A stretch of DNA of 64,000 nucleotides, taken from NCBI GenBank assembly GCA_035536455.1, contig DATLOC010000053.1:186001-250000 (forward strand), in the 5' to 3' direction. Each line of letters begins with the position of its first letter. Position 1 is the stretch's first letter. Both the position numbers and the translations under genes were made by a program. Shown here piece after piece: positions 36,018 to 44,249 of the stretch. Origin of the DNA: DASUNQ01 sp035536455 (GTDB taxonomy: Bacteria > Acidobacteriota > Thermoanaerobaculia > Multivoradales > UBA5704). The notes below the pieces were generated by a model. That model made no database searches, was not told the origin of the DNA, and worked only from the letters and a program-made list of their open reading frames with translations.

Positions 36018-36440
36018 GTGAAGCCCTGCGTCTTCTGCGGGGTGGTGCGCGGCGAGCGGGAGGCGGCGGTGGTGTTCGAGGACGCCGAGACGGTGGCGTT
36101 CCTCGACCACAAGCCGCTCCTCCACGGGCACTGCCTGCTGGTGCCGCGGCGGCACGTCGAGACGCTCGGGGAGCTGCCGCCGGAGCTCGCCGGGCCGCTC
36201 TTCGCCAACGTGCAGCGGCTGGCCGGGGCGGTGGAGCGGGGGCTGGACGCCGCCGGCGTTTTCGTCGCCATCAACGTCAAGGTCAGCCAGAGCGTCCCCC
36301 ACTTGCACGTCCACGTCGTGCCGCGCTGGAAGGGGGACGGCCTCTTCTCCCACAAGCTCCTCTGGAAGCGCGCCCCGTACGCCAGCGAGACGCAGAAGCA
36401 GGAGGTCCGCGAGAAGATCCGCCGCGCCCTCGGCGGCTAG
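36018..36440 (+). CDS. HIT-family nucleotide hydrolase
   Basis: The protein has 140 residues. The GTG at 36018 was chosen because CVFC at the N-terminus is the usual beginning of this family. The histidine triad is HLHVHVVPR near residue 96, and the two N-terminal cysteines (CVFC) may bind zinc. HIT proteins hydrolyse nucleotides such as diadenosine polyphosphates or AMP conjugates. It appears to be leaderless. The short run upstream to 35871 in the same frame is repeat sequence, not protein. Confidence 0.9.
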   Translation: MKPCVFCGVVRGEREAAVVFEDAETVAFLDHKPLLHGHCLLVPRRHVETLGELPPELAGPLFANVQRLAGAVERGLDAAGVFVAINVKVSQSVPHLHVHVVPRWKGDGLFSHKLLWKRAPYASETQKQEVREKIRRALGG

Positions 36441-36451
36441 GCGGAGCGTGG

Positions 36452-36457
36452 TACCAT
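36452..36457 (+). promoter_or_regulatory. -10 box upstream of the TonB receptor gene
   Basis: TACCAT lies 53 bases before the receptor ATG, so the mRNA has a leader of about 47 bases with a GGAGGT ribosome site at 36501. This is unlike the leaderless genes nearby. Confidence 0.45.
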
Positions 36458-36510
36458 CCCGGCAGCTTTTCAGCCCACATCAACGACCGCTTCATCCGGC
36501 GGAGGTGCTC

Positions 36511-39483
36511 ATGCGCTTGGCCTTTCGAAGCGTCCTCCTGATCGCCATGGCCTTGTCTGCGGCCGCGCTCGTCGCGCAGTCGACGACGGGCACCCTCGTG
36601 GGCACCGTGACGTCCGACGGCCAACCGCTGCCGGGAGTCACGGTCACCGTCACGTCCCCCGCCCTGCAGGGGAGCCGAACGGCCGCGACCGGCGACGCCG
36701 GCGGCTACAGCTTCCCCGCCCTGCCTCCCGGGGACTATACGGTGACCTTCGACCTCGAGGGCATGCAGAGAGTCGACAAGAGCGCCGTCGTCAACCTCAG
36801 CCAGACGACCCGTGCCGACGTCGAGATGACAGTCCCAACCCTGGCCGAAGAGATCACGGTCACGGCGTCGGCGGCGCCGGCGGTCGAAACCACCGAGGTC
36901 GCGACGAGCTTCACTGCCCAGACCGTCAACCAGCTCCCCACCGGCCGGACGATCGACGACATCGTGGCCCTCGCGCCGGGGGTGACGGAGGCGGGGCCGA
37001 ACGACCAGATCACGATCTCGGGGTCGATGTCCTTCGAGAGCCTCTTCCTGGTGAACGGCGTGGTGGTGAACGAGAACGTCCGCGGACAGCCGAATCCGCT
37101 CTACATCGAAGACGCGGTCCAGGAAACGACGGTCCTCACCGGCGGGATCTCTGCGGAGTTCGGCCGCTTCACCGGCGGCGTGGTCAGCACCTTGACCAAG
37201 TCCGGAGGCAACGAGTTCTCCGGGTCGTTTCGCGATTCGTTGACCAACGACGACTGGACGGAAAAGTCCGGCTTCGCCGGCCAGCTCGACCCCATCGACG
37301 AGACCAACAGCGTCTACGAAGCAACCCTGGGCGGGCGCATCCTCCGCGACCGCCTCTGGTTTTTCGCGGCGGGGCGGTCGGAAGAGCGCGAGACCGGCGC
37401 CCAGACGTTCGACACCCGCATCCCTTACGACACCACGCGGGAGGACCGCCGGATCGAGGGCAAGCTCACCGGCCAGGTCACGAACCAGCACTCGCTCGTC
37501 GCGTCCTACATCGACAGCGACCTGGAGCGGCAGAACTTCGTCACCTCCGGCCGCGTCGTCGACCTGCGCAGCCTGTCCTTCCGCGACGACCTCCGGGAGC
37601 TCCGTTCCCTCCACTACAACGGCATCTTCACGGATCGCCTCCTCCTGGAGGGCCAATACAGCGAGATGGAGCACGCGTTCGCCCTCGGGGCCAACACCCG
37701 CGACTTGATCGAGGGCACGTTGCTTCTCGACGCCAACACCGGCCAGCGGATGTGGTCGCCGACCTTCTGCGGCAGACCGTGTGGGTCCAAGGAGCGGAAC
37801 AACGAGAGCTGGCTGGGAAAGGCCTCCTATTTCCTCAGCACCCGGGCCACCGGCAACCACAGCCTGGTGGGCGGCTTCGAGGAGTTCCATCAGAAGCGCA
37901 ACGAGAACAACTTCCAGTCCGGCAGCGATCTTCGCATCCACGGCAACTTCTTCTATTTCGGACAGGACGTCTTCTTCGGCGTGGATCCGGACTCCAGCGA
38001 GATCGAGTGGGACCCGGTCCCCGCGCTGTCGAGGACTTCCGACTTCGCCACGCGCTCCTGGTTTCTCAACGACGAGTGGGACCTGAACGACCACTGGAGC
38101 TTCAACGTGGGAGTTCGCTACGACGAGTCGTTCGGCACCGATCAGGCGGGCAACAAGACGGTCGACGACAGCGCCTTCAGCCCGCGTTTGGCGGCACGCT
38201 ACGACCTGCGCGGCGACGGCAAGCACAACTTCAGCGCCACCTACGGCCGCTATGTCTCGAAGGTCGACCAAGGACCGGCCGACAACACCGCCACCGCGGG
38301 CCGCTACGCCTCCTACTACTGGGATTACAAGGGCCCGACCATCAACCCGAGCGGAACGCCGCGCGGCCAGCTCCTGCCGGTCGACGAGGTCATCCGGCAG
38401 GTCTTCAACTGGTTCAACTCCGTCGGCGGCACCGCGAATCGGGACCCGAACCTTCTCACCAGCGCCCACATCCCCGGAGTCACCCTGCGCTTCGACGGGC
38501 CGCTCGCGGCGCCGTTCATGGATGAATACACCCTGGGCTACGCCCTGGCCTTCGGGGATGGCGGCTTCGTGCGCGCCGACTACATCGACCGGACCTGGGG
38601 GGATTTCTACGTCGTACGGCGAAACCTGCTGACCGGCAGGGCGACGGACCCGAACGGCGACCAGTTCGACCAGGGGGTGATCGAAAACGGCGACGCGAAC
38701 CTGAGCCGCGAATACCGCGGAGTCCAGCTCCAGGGCCGCTACCGGCCCCTGAAACGCCTTTCGATCGGCGGCAACTACACTTGGTCCAGGTTGCGCGGCA
38801 ACGTCGAGGGAGAGACCCCGAGCTTCGCCACGAGCCTCGACAACGACCCCTTCATCAACCAGCCCGAGTACCGGGACTTCGACCAGAACAACCCGGTCGG
38901 CTACCTCGGTCCCGACATGCGCCACCGCGCCAACGTGTGGCTGCAATACGACCTGCCGACGCGGGTGGGAGACCTCAATCTGACGCTGCTGGAGCGGTAT
39001 CACTCGGCGCTGGCCTATTCGGCGGTCAGCTTGATCGACGTGCGGCGAGGAACGTCGACGGGGCCCGCCAACGGCGTGGTGAACCCCGGCTACGTGACCG
39101 CGCCTTCCTCGGTGACCTACTTCTTCAGCGACCGGGGCGCGTTCAGCCTCGACGACATCACCTCGACCGACCTGGGCGTGAACTGGCTTCTGCCGCCGGT
39201 GCGCGGCGTACGCTTCTTCCTCGAGGGCGACATCCTGAACCTGTTCAACGAGCAGGGAGTGCAAGACCCGGACTTCGTCGACAAGACCGTGCTCACCCGC
39301 CGTCAGACAGCCTGTCTCCAGACGGGCACGGCCCAGCGCTGTCTGCCGTTCAACCCGCTGGCCGGCGAAGCGCCTCAGGAAGGCGTGCACTGGCAGAAGG
39401 GCCCCAACTTCGGGCGGGCCACCGCGGCGGAGGCTTACCAGCTCCCCCGTACCTACCGCCTCTCCGTCGGTTTGAGATTCTAG
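36511..39483 (+). CDS. TonB-dependent receptor with carboxypeptidase-regulatory domain
   Basis: The protein has 990 residues. A signal peptide (about 1-23) precedes a carboxypeptidase-regulatory domain (about 26-105, with LPGVTVTVTS and LPPGDYTVTFDLEG). A plug domain (about 110-240) has the LPTGRTIDDIVALAPGV and VVSTLTKSGGNEFSG motifs. A long outer-membrane barrel ends in the terminal aromatic RLSVGLRF. This is the OmpA-related CarboxypepD_reg receptor type abundant in Acidobacteriota. The substrate is unknown; such proteins often take up sugars or peptides. The ATG at 36511 follows GGAGGT. It ends four bases before the convergent sulfatase gene end. Confidence 0.93.
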   Translation: MRLAFRSVLLIAMALSAAALVAQSTTGTLVGTVTSDGQPLPGVTVTVTSPALQGSRTAATGDAGGYSFPALPPGDYTVTFDLEGMQRVDKSAVVNLSQTTRADVEMTVPTLAEEITVTASAAPAVETTEVATSFTAQTVNQLPTGRTIDDIVALAPGVTEAGPNDQITISGSMSFESLFLVNGVVVNENVRGQPNPLYIEDAVQETTVLTGGISAEFGRFTGGVVSTLTKSGGNEFSGSFRDSLTNDDWTEKSGFAGQLDPIDETNSVYEATLGGRILRDRLWFFAAGRSEERETGAQTFDTRIPYDTTREDRRIEGKLTGQVTNQHSLVASYIDSDLERQNFVTSGRVVDLRSLSFRDDLRELRSLHYNGIFTDRLLLEGQYSEMEHAFALGANTRDLIEGTLLLDANTGQRMWSPTFCGRPCGSKERNNESWLGKASYFLSTRATGNHSLVGGFEEFHQKRNENNFQSGSDLRIHGNFFYFGQDVFFGVDPDSSEIEWDPVPALSRTSDFATRSWFLNDEWDLNDHWSFNVGVRYDESFGTDQAGNKTVDDSAFSPRLAARYDLRGDGKHNFSATYGRYVSKVDQGPADNTATAGRYASYYWDYKGPTINPSGTPRGQLLPVDEVIRQVFNWFNSVGGTANRDPNLLTSAHIPGVTLRFDGPLAAPFMDEYTLGYALAFGDGGFVRADYIDRTWGDFYVVRRNLLTGRATDPNGDQFDQGVIENGDANLSREYRGVQLQGRYRPLKRLSIGGNYTWSRLRGNVEGETPSFATSLDNDPFINQPEYRDFDQNNPVGYLGPDMRHRANVWLQYDLPTRVGDLNLTLLERYHSALAYSAVSLIDVRRGTSTGPANGVVNPGYVTAPSSVTYFFSDRGAFSLDDITSTDLGVNWLLPPVRGVRFFLEGDILNLFNEQGVQDPDFVDKTVLTRRQTACLQTGTAQRCLPFNPLAGEAPQEGVHWQKGPNFGRATAAEAYQLPRTYRLSVGLRF

Positions 39484-39486
39484 GTC

Positions 39487-41586
39487 TTACCGCGCCGCGC
39501 GCTGACGCCAGCGCGCGGCGCCTTCGTGGTCCTCGAACGCCGCCAGGGTCTTCGCCGCCAGGAGAAACGCCCCGCGGTGCGGATTGTGCCGCGCCATCTG
39601 CTCGATCAGCGCGTGCGCCTCGGCGCTCCTGCCCTGAATCATCAGGATGACGGCCAGATTGGCGTAGGCCTGCAGGTGCTGCGGGAAGCTCGCGATCTCA
39701 CGCCGGTAGGCGGCGGCCGCCTCCTCCGGCCGATCGAGGCGCGCCAGGAGGTCGCCGCGCAGATAGTCCGCCCCCTGCAATCGCCGCACACCGAGCTCCT
39801 CCGCGCGTCGCTCCGCCTGTTGGACCGTGCGCAGCGCCGCATCGAGCCGCCCGGCGGTCCGCTGGACGTCGGCGAGCAACAGCAACGTCGCCGGCTGGCG
39901 GTCGCCGTGCCGCAGGGCGGATCTCACGTGCTCCTCCGCCGCGTCGAAGCGCCGCTCTTCGAGCGCGACGCGGGCGAGGAGCTCGTTCGATTCGCGGGGG
40001 CTGGTTGCGAGAGCGAGGCGGGCATGGGCCGCGGCCGGAGCGGCCTCGCCGCGCTTGAGATGGGCGAAGCCCAGGGCTAGCGCGAGATCCGGCGAGAAGC
40101 GCTCGGCTCGAGTCATCGCCGACCGGTAGGCCTCGATCGCCTCGTCGTAGCGGCCGGATTCCACCAGGACCTCCCCCAGCTTCGACCACACGTCCAGGAG
40201 CTTCGGGTTGTCTTGCAGCAGGCTCCGCAAAGCCGCGATCGCCTCGTCCAACCGGCGCTCGTCCGCGAGGCGGAATGCCGCCTTGATGCGACCGAGGTTC
40301 TCGACCTCGTCGCGCGGGTTCGGCAGCGGCCCGGCCCCCCGCTCCCGCGGCGTTCCCACGTATCCCAGGGCGGCCAGCTTCTCGGCGTCCTCCGGATCGA
40401 TCTGACCGATCGTCGCGGCCACGGCCGGGTACGCCTGCATTTCCCGGCGCAGCCGTGACGCCGCTCGACGCTCGATCGTGATCAGGTTCCTGGCTTCGCC
40501 GGGATCGCGCTCCAGGTCGTAGAGCTCGGGGCTCGGCCCTTCGATGTATTGATAGCGGTCGTCGATCAGCGACCGCAGCTCGCTCCAGCCGAGGTGAATG
40601 CGCGGATAGAGCGTCTCGGAGTAGATGGGGCGCGCTTCGCCTCCGTCGTCGAACCACGAAGCCGGGTGCGAAGGCACGGCGATTCCCACCAGGCTCAGCA
40701 CCGTGCCGAAGAGATGCGCCAGAGGCGCGGGCCGGCTGATCGAAGCGGCCTGGTGCGAGCCCGGCAGCTTGATCAGCAGCGGAACCCACAGCGCCTCGCG
40801 ATACAGCAGGATCCCGTGCTGGTCTTCGCCGTGGTCCCACAAGCCCTCGCCATGGTCCGACGTGAGGATGATGATCGCGGGGTCGTAAAGCTCTGCAGCC
40901 TTGAGCGACTGGACCAGCTCGCCGACGATGGCATCCGCAGCGGCGATTTCGCCGTCGTAGGCAGCCGGGTAGCGGCTCTTGAACGGCTCGGGCGGCTCGT
41001 AAGGGGCGTGCGGCTCGTAGAGATGAAAGAAGAAGAAGAAGGGCTGCTCGCGGTGCCGCAGGATCCATCCCAGCGCGTGTTTCAACGTCTCCCCGCCCGA
41101 GCGTTGGTGCTCGCTGGTCGCTCCCTCCGTCGCGACGGCAATGGAGTCTTCGTAGAACTCGAAGCCGTCATCGATCCCGGTGTCGGAGCGCAGAACGTAG
41201 GACGACACCGCGGCGCCCGCTGCATAGCCTCGATCCCGCAGCTCCTCGGCGAGGGTTCTGAACTTTGCTCCTTCGAATCGATAGCCGATGTTGTTCCGCA
41301 CGCCGTGCTCGGTGGGCAGCAGGCCGGTGAACATCGAGACGTGCGAAGGAAGCGTCATCGGGCAATGGCTGTAGACGCGCTCGAAAAGAACCGAGTCGCG
41401 CCGCAGCCCGTCGATGTTCGGGGTTTCGACCTGGCGGTAACCGTAGGCCGGAAGGTGGTCCGCCCGCAGGGTGTCGACCGAGATGAGAATCACCGGCGCG
41501 CCCGGGAACCGCTCCGGCGAGGCGTCTCGCCCGCAGGCGGTCGCCAAGAGCGCGGCCGCGATCACCGTGCCACGGAGGCTGGTCAC
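39487..41586 (-). CDS. Sulfatase-like hydrolase fused to TPR repeats, lipoprotein
   Basis: The protein has 699 residues. The GTG start overlaps the stop of the beta-lactamase-like gene (GTGA). A lipobox-like end of the signal peptide (LLATAC) suggests an exported lipoprotein. The alkaline-phosphatase/sulfatase core is present: ISVDTLRADH (metal Asp38) and LTSDHGEGLWDHG. At the active-site position the usual Cys/Ser-X-Pro-X-Arg is TLPSH (Thr78), so no formylglycine can form there; the enzyme is more likely a phosphohydrolase or transferase. From about residue 400 there are TPR repeats such as VESGRYDEAIEAYRSAM. Confidence 0.85.
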   Translation of the reverse strand: MTSLRGTVIAAALLATACGRDASPERFPGAPVILISVDTLRADHLPAYGYRQVETPNIDGLRRDSVLFERVYSHCPMTLPSHVSMFTGLLPTEHGVRNNIGYRFEGAKFRTLAEELRDRGYAAGAAVSSYVLRSDTGIDDGFEFYEDSIAVATEGATSEHQRSGGETLKHALGWILRHREQPFFFFFHLYEPHAPYEPPEPFKSRYPAAYDGEIAAADAIVGELVQSLKAAELYDPAIIILTSDHGEGLWDHGEDQHGILLYREALWVPLLIKLPGSHQAASISRPAPLAHLFGTVLSLVGIAVPSHPASWFDDGGEARPIYSETLYPRIHLGWSELRSLIDDRYQYIEGPSPELYDLERDPGEARNLITIERRAASRLRREMQAYPAVAATIGQIDPEDAEKLAALGYVGTPRERGAGPLPNPRDEVENLGRIKAAFRLADERRLDEAIAALRSLLQDNPKLLDVWSKLGEVLVESGRYDEAIEAYRSAMTRAERFSPDLALALGFAHLKRGEAAPAAAHARLALATSPRESNELLARVALEERRFDAAEEHVRSALRHGDRQPATLLLLADVQRTAGRLDAALRTVQQAERRAEELGVRRLQGADYLRGDLLARLDRPEEAAAAYRREIASFPQHLQAYANLAVILMIQGRSAEAHALIEQMARHNPHRGAFLLAAKTLAAFEDHEGAARWRQRAAR
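39492..39521 (+). terminator. Perfect 13-bp inverted repeat at the convergent gene ends
   Basis: GCGCCGCGCGCTG pairs perfectly with CAGCGCGCGGCGC across an ACGC loop. It begins eight bases after the TonB receptor stop and lies inside the last codons of the sulfatase gene. No T-run follows. It could stop transcription from the receptor gene or protect its 3' end. Confidence 0.6.
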
Positions 41587-42719
41587 TGAGCCAACCCCAG
41601 GTCTTCGTAGATGCCCTCCAGCGCCGCGCGCATACGCCGTTCGTGGGCCGTGTCGGCGGGGGTGCCGTTGAAGACGAGGGCGACGACGAGGCCGTGCTCG
41701 GGGTCGAGGAAGGCGGTGGAGGAGCGGCGGCCGCTGTGGCCGAAGGTGCGCGGGGAGGCGTGGCGGCCGTAGCCGTAGGGGACGGTCTCCTCGCCGTAAT
41801 GCTTCGAGTCCACGATCACCCCCAGCCCCCAGTCCAGCTTGTGCCGGAACGTCAGGTCCACCATCCCCACGCGGTGGCGCGCGGCGATGGCCTCGACCGT
41901 CTGCGATGAGAGCACCTGCCGCCCGTCGAGCGTGCCGCGGCCGCGGAACATCTCGTAGAGCCGCGCCAGCTCCCGCACCGGCCCGCGCCCGTTGCCGCCC
42001 GGGTTCGGCCGCACGCAGCGCGCCTCGCTCTCGCTGCCGTCCGGCCGCGGCGGCGTGGCCTCGGCGTCCCACATCGTGCCCAGCCGCCCTTCCTCCCGCG
42101 CCGCGCGCCAGCGCTCCGGCGGCATGCCGATCCAGCAGTCCGCCATCCCAAGCGGATCGAAGACCTCCTCCCGCACCGCCCGCTCGAAGGGCAGCCCGGT
42201 CAGCCGCGCCAGCACCTCGCCGAGCACAAACCAGGACGACGCCGGGTGGTAGCCGGCCTTCCTCCCCGGCTCCCAGCGCGGCTCGGGCTTGGCGGCCGCG
42301 ATGCGCGCGACGATCGTCTCCCACGGGTCGCGCGGCCAGCCGACGTCGAGCATGCGGATGCCGCCGGTGTGGGTGAGAAGGTGGCGGAGGGTGATCCGCT
42401 CCTTGCCCTGCGCGGCGAACTCCGGCAGGTGGCGCGCCACCGGGTCATCGAGCTCGAGGAGACCGCGCTCCCAGAGCCGCGCCAGCGCGACCGCCACGAC
42501 GGGTTTCGTCGTCGACTGCCAGAGCGCGAGCGTGTCGCGGCGGAGCGGCACGCCGGGGCGGTCCTCCCCCACCGCCGCGTCGGCCACCGCCTCGCCGCGC
42601 AGCGCGACGTAGAGCTGCGCGCCGAGATGGAGGCCCTCGGCGATCCCCGCCTCGATCGCCGCGCGCGCCCGCGGCAGGCGCGCGAGGTCGCCGTCGATCG
42701 GGATGTCGGCCGCTGCCAT
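41583..42719 (-). CDS. Serine beta-lactamase-like hydrolase (class C fold)
   Basis: The protein has 378 residues without a signal peptide. The Ser-X-X-Lys motif is STTK in LWQSTTKPVVAVAL. RHLLTHTGGI is the typical following segment of this family. A His-X-Gly motif appears as FGHSGRRSS. Such proteins hydrolyse esters or peptides; a resistance function is not implied because it seems cytoplasmic. It is coupled to the sulfatase gene by a four-base overlap and is divergent from the crotonase gene. Confidence 0.88.
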   Translation of the reverse strand: MAAADIPIDGDLARLPRARAAIEAGIAEGLHLGAQLYVALRGEAVADAAVGEDRPGVPLRRDTLALWQSTTKPVVAVALARLWERGLLELDDPVARHLPEFAAQGKERITLRHLLTHTGGIRMLDVGWPRDPWETIVARIAAAKPEPRWEPGRKAGYHPASSWFVLGEVLARLTGLPFERAVREEVFDPLGMADCWIGMPPERWRAAREEGRLGTMWDAEATPPRPDGSESEARCVRPNPGGNGRGPVRELARLYEMFRGRGTLDGRQVLSSQTVEAIAARHRVGMVDLTFRHKLDWGLGVIVDSKHYGEETVPYGYGRHASPRTFGHSGRRSSTAFLDPEHGLVVALVFNGTPADTAHERRMRAALEGIYEDLGLAQ

Positions 42720-42758
42720 CGCGCCGAAGGGTATCGCAGCACGCAGGCCCTTCCTTGG

Positions 42759-42764
42759 TACGAT
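42759..42764 (+). promoter_or_regulatory. -10 box implying a leaderless crotonase mRNA
   Basis: TACGAT ends eight bases before the ATG at 42773, with no ribosome site between them. An upstream in-frame ATG at 42755 overlaps the box and is therefore unlikely to be used. Confidence 0.5.
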
Positions 42765-42772
42765 CCCGGCCC

Positions 42773-43531
42773 ATGCTCGAGACGATCGACCACGGCCCCA
42801 TACGCGAGCTGCGCCTCGCCCGCCCTCCCGTCAACGCCCTCGATACCGGTCTGATCGCCGCGCTGCGCGCCGCCATCGAAGGGGCGCCCGGCGGCGGGGC
42901 GCGCGCCCTCGTCCTCTCCGGCCGGCCGGGGATGTTCTCGGCCGGGCTCGACGTGCCCTACCTGTTGAACCTCGACCGCGCCGCCATCACCGCGGCCTGG
43001 GAGGACTTCTACGGCCTGATGGAGGCGCTCGCCACCTCCTCGATCCCGATCGCCGCCGCGATCACCGGCCACAGCCCGGCCGGGGGCGCGGTGCTAGCCA
43101 TCTTCTGCGACTACCGGGTGATGGCCGAGGGGGACTTCCGCATCGGGCTCAACGAGGTCGAGGTGGGGATCCCGATGCCGCCGGTCATCCACGCCGCGGC
43201 AGCGCGGCAGGTCGGGCCGCGGCAGGCCGAGCGGTTGCTGGTCGGCGGCTTGATGATCCCGGCGGCCGAGGCGCTGGCCATCCGGCTGGTCGACGAGCTG
43301 GCGCCGCTCGAGCAGGTCGTCGAGCGGGCGCTCGACTTCTGCCGGCGCCTCCTAGCGCTGCCGCCGCTGGCCATGGGCTTCACCCGCCGCCTCGCCCGCG
43401 GCGACCTCGCCTGCCTCTTCGAGAAGAAGCGGCAGCTCGAGCTCGACACCCTGATCGACGCCTGGTTCAGCGACGAGACCCAGGGCGCGATGCGGGCGTT
43501 GCTGGCACGCCTCGCCGAGAGGCGCGCCTAG
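42773..43531 (+). CDS. Enoyl-CoA hydratase/isomerase family protein
   Basis: The protein has 252 residues. It has the crotonase fold with the oxyanion-hole segments GMFSAGLDVPYLL and ITGHSPAGGAVLAIFCDYRVMA. The general-base position near EVEVGIPMPP holds Pro and Met rather than the second Glu of classical hydratases, so an isomerase or other acyl-CoA activity is possible. A single promoter drives it; it is divergent from the beta-lactamase-like gene. The exact substrate is unknown. Confidence 0.87.
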   Translation: MLETIDHGPIRELRLARPPVNALDTGLIAALRAAIEGAPGGGARALVLSGRPGMFSAGLDVPYLLNLDRAAITAAWEDFYGLMEALATSSIPIAAAITGHSPAGGAVLAIFCDYRVMAEGDFRIGLNEVEVGIPMPPVIHAAAARQVGPRQAERLLVGGLMIPAAEALAIRLVDELAPLEQVVERALDFCRRLLALPPLAMGFTRRLARGDLACLFEKKRQLELDTLIDAWFSDETQGAMRALLARLAERRA

Positions 43532-43547
43532 CCGCGACTCCCCCGGC

Positions 43548-44189
43548 TCAGAAGTCCGGGTGGGTGTAGATGTGCGGGTCCCACGCGTCCTCGCCCTTCC
43601 CTTCCAGCCGGACCTTCCAGGTGAACTTGTACACGCCGTGCGGGAGCCCGGCCGGCAGCCGGGCGCTGAGGATGCGTTCCCCCGTGGCCTTGAAGCCGGC
43701 GGGCGGCGCCCAGTCGACGGGCTTCGTGCCGGCGGGCTTCCGGGTGACGACGAGCTCGCCGCCGACCCACTCGAGGGCGATTTCCCCGTCGACGTAGGGC
43801 TCGCGCGAGTCCTCATCGCCCGCCGCGTCCGCCGCGTCGGCCGGGGGAGGCTGACTGAGCACCTCGACGATCTGCTCGACGTCGGCGACGAGGTGCAGGC
43901 CCTCGACGGAGAACTCCGTTCCGGCCGGACAGTCGCGGCAGATCCAGGCGATCTCGTCCCCCGGCTTGACGACGGCCGTCTCGTGGTGCGCCTCGTCCTT
44001 GTCGATCTGGATCTTGCCGTCCACCAGCTTGGCGCTGACGCCGATCTCCCTCACGGCGGCGTCCGCCGCGCCGTCCTCCAGATCGACCTCCTCGGTACCG
44101 GCCTCCTCGGTGCCGACCTCCTCGGTGCCGGGGCACGCCACCAGAAGCGGCAATGCCAGGACCACGAGCACGCTGCTTGGGAATTTCAT
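43548..44189 (-). CDS. Lipoprotein of unknown function
   Basis: The protein has 213 residues. The signal peptide ends in a lipobox (LLVAC). Directly after the Cys a short acidic repeat (GTEEVGTEEAGTEEV) makes a flexible linker. Residues 50-110 look like a cupredoxin-type beta sandwich (VVKPGDEIAWICRDCPAGTEF), but the full copper ligand set is not visible. The C-terminal half has two further beta segments. It may be a surface-anchored binding protein. The ribosome site is GGGAGG. The gene converges with the crotonase gene. Confidence 0.7.
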   Translation of the reverse strand: MKFPSSVLVVLALPLLVACPGTEEVGTEEAGTEEVDLEDGAADAAVREIGVSAKLVDGKIQIDKDEAHHETAVVKPGDEIAWICRDCPAGTEFSVEGLHLVADVEQIVEVLSQPPPADAADAAGDEDSREPYVDGEIALEWVGGELVVTRKPAGTKPVDWAPPAGFKATGERILSARLPAGLPHGVYKFTWKVRLEGKGEDAWDPHIYTHPDF

Positions 44190-44249
44190 CTCAGCCTCCC
44201 TTCGATCAGCAAAAAAAATTGGAAGTCCGCGGCGACGATACCTACCGGG

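Noticed and set aside
36283..39390. A 1035-codon open frame opposite the TonB receptor
   Set aside because: Antisense shadow with no ribosome site; the plus strand has a full receptor with signal peptide and plug.
41340..41370. A formylglycine-dependent sulfatase active site
   Set aside because: The position holds Thr followed by Leu-Pro-Ser-His, so the required Cys or Ser-X-Pro-X-Arg is missing.
42755..42772. An earlier ATG start for the crotonase gene
   Set aside because: It would overlap the -10 box; the ATG at 42773 gives the usual family N-terminus.
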